A stretch of 6,385 nucleotides of DNA from Anaerolineae bacterium (lineage in GTDB: Bacteria > Chloroflexota > Anaerolineae > Aggregatilineales > UBA3940). Below are positions 6,284 to 6,385 of this stretch, piece after piece (the first letter of the stretch is position 1; each line of letters begins with the position of its first letter). The stretch spans positions 1-6,385 of the forward strand of contig JAFGNO010000104.1 in assembly GCA_016926985.1 (NCBI GenBank). The letters are read 5' to 3'. Position numbers and translations under genes: made by a program. The notes beneath the pieces were generated by a model, which did no database searches, was not told the DNA's origin, and worked only from the letters and a program-made list of their open reading frames with translations.

Positions 6284-6292
6284 AGTATAACA
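6284..6292 (-). promoter_or_regulatory. Extended -10 promoter of the site-2 protease gene
   Basis: TGTTATACT on the minus strand contains TATACT (6284-6289, five of six consensus) with the extended TG at 6291-6292. The -35 position at 17-base spacing (6307-6312) reads ATAGTA and does not match consensus, which fits a promoter relying on the extended -10 or on an activator. The predicted leader is about 39 bases to the ATG at 6238. Confidence 0.55.
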
Positions 6293-6326
6293 TCTGCTTT
6301 AAACGATACTATTAGAGATTGTTATG

Positions 6327-6343
6327 ATTTCCATAAAGGAAAT
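6327..6343. promoter_or_regulatory. ATTTCC-N5-GGAAAT dyad upstream of the protease promoter
   Basis: A perfect 6-bp inverted repeat with a 5-base spacer is centred at 6335, about 58 bases upstream of the predicted protease transcript start. Its size and place are those of an activator site for a dimeric regulator. The poor -35 of the promoter fits with a need for activation. The regulator is not in the window. Confidence 0.4.
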
Positions 6344-6345
6344 GT

Positions 6346-6379
6346 AAAAGGGGATACGACGCGTGGCGTATCCCCTTTT
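6346..6379. terminator. Bidirectional intrinsic terminator at the right edge
   Basis: The arms AAAAGGGGATACG (6346-6358) and CGTATCCCCTTTT (6367-6379) are perfect 13-base inverse complements with an 8-base loop. A run of four T residues ends the hairpin on either strand, so it can terminate transcription from both sides. The likely user is a minus-strand gene lying to the right of the window, since no plus-strand gene is seen here. Confidence 0.8.
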
Positions 6380-6385
6380 CGGTCA

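Noticed and set aside
1..6385. A defence island, CRISPR array, prophage or transposon remnant
   Set aside because: There is no array of spaced repeats, no transposase or integrase frame and no terminal inverted repeats. The nuclease-like gene alone is not enough to claim a defence system.

Overview
The window holds six complete protein genes, all on the minus strand, plus the promoter of a seventh gene whose coding part is mostly or wholly beyond the left edge. Gene density is high, base composition is moderate, and Shine-Dalgarno sites and intrinsic terminators look normal, so this is a free-living bacterium. The mix (class-III aminotransferase, thiolase, DUF2807 lipoprotein, CBS-linked site-2 protease and an uncharacterised nuclease-like protein of a kind I associate with Chloroflexota) points loosely to Chloroflexota, perhaps an Anaerolineae-like lineage. 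That placement is a guess from family recall. I see no rRNA, tRNA, CRISPR array, transposase or phage gene.

Reading in the direction of transcription (right to left): a perfect 13-bp hairpin with A/T tails on both sides (6346-6379) closes whatever lies to the right. Next is a control region with an ATTTCC-N5-GGAAAT dyad, an extended -10 promoter and four ATGTG repeats in the leader. It drives a single-gene unit encoding a membrane site-2 protease with two CBS domains (5078-6238), which ends at a strong intrinsic terminator (5029-5055).

After a short gap with a small dyad (4994-5005), five genes follow closely: a HAD phosphatase-like hydrolase (4306-4968), a thiolase (3022-4266), a DUF2807 lipoprotein (2229-2981), a PD-(D/E)XK-like protein with a C-terminal winged helix (1489-2193), and a PLP-dependent class-III aminotransferase (149-1480). 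Gaps are 39, 40, 35 and 8 bases with no convincing terminator between them, so they probably form one operon. The last two genes look translationally coupled. Downstream of the aminotransferase is a good sigma70-type promoter (61-89) firing leftward out of the window.

The enzymes do not form an obvious single pathway. Thiolase and aminotransferase could both serve amino-acid or fatty-acid catabolism, while the lipoprotein and nuclease-like gene have no evident link to them. Most of the window is ordinary housekeeping or catabolic content. The least understood item is the nuclease-like winged-helix protein, and I do not see a clear new multi-gene system.
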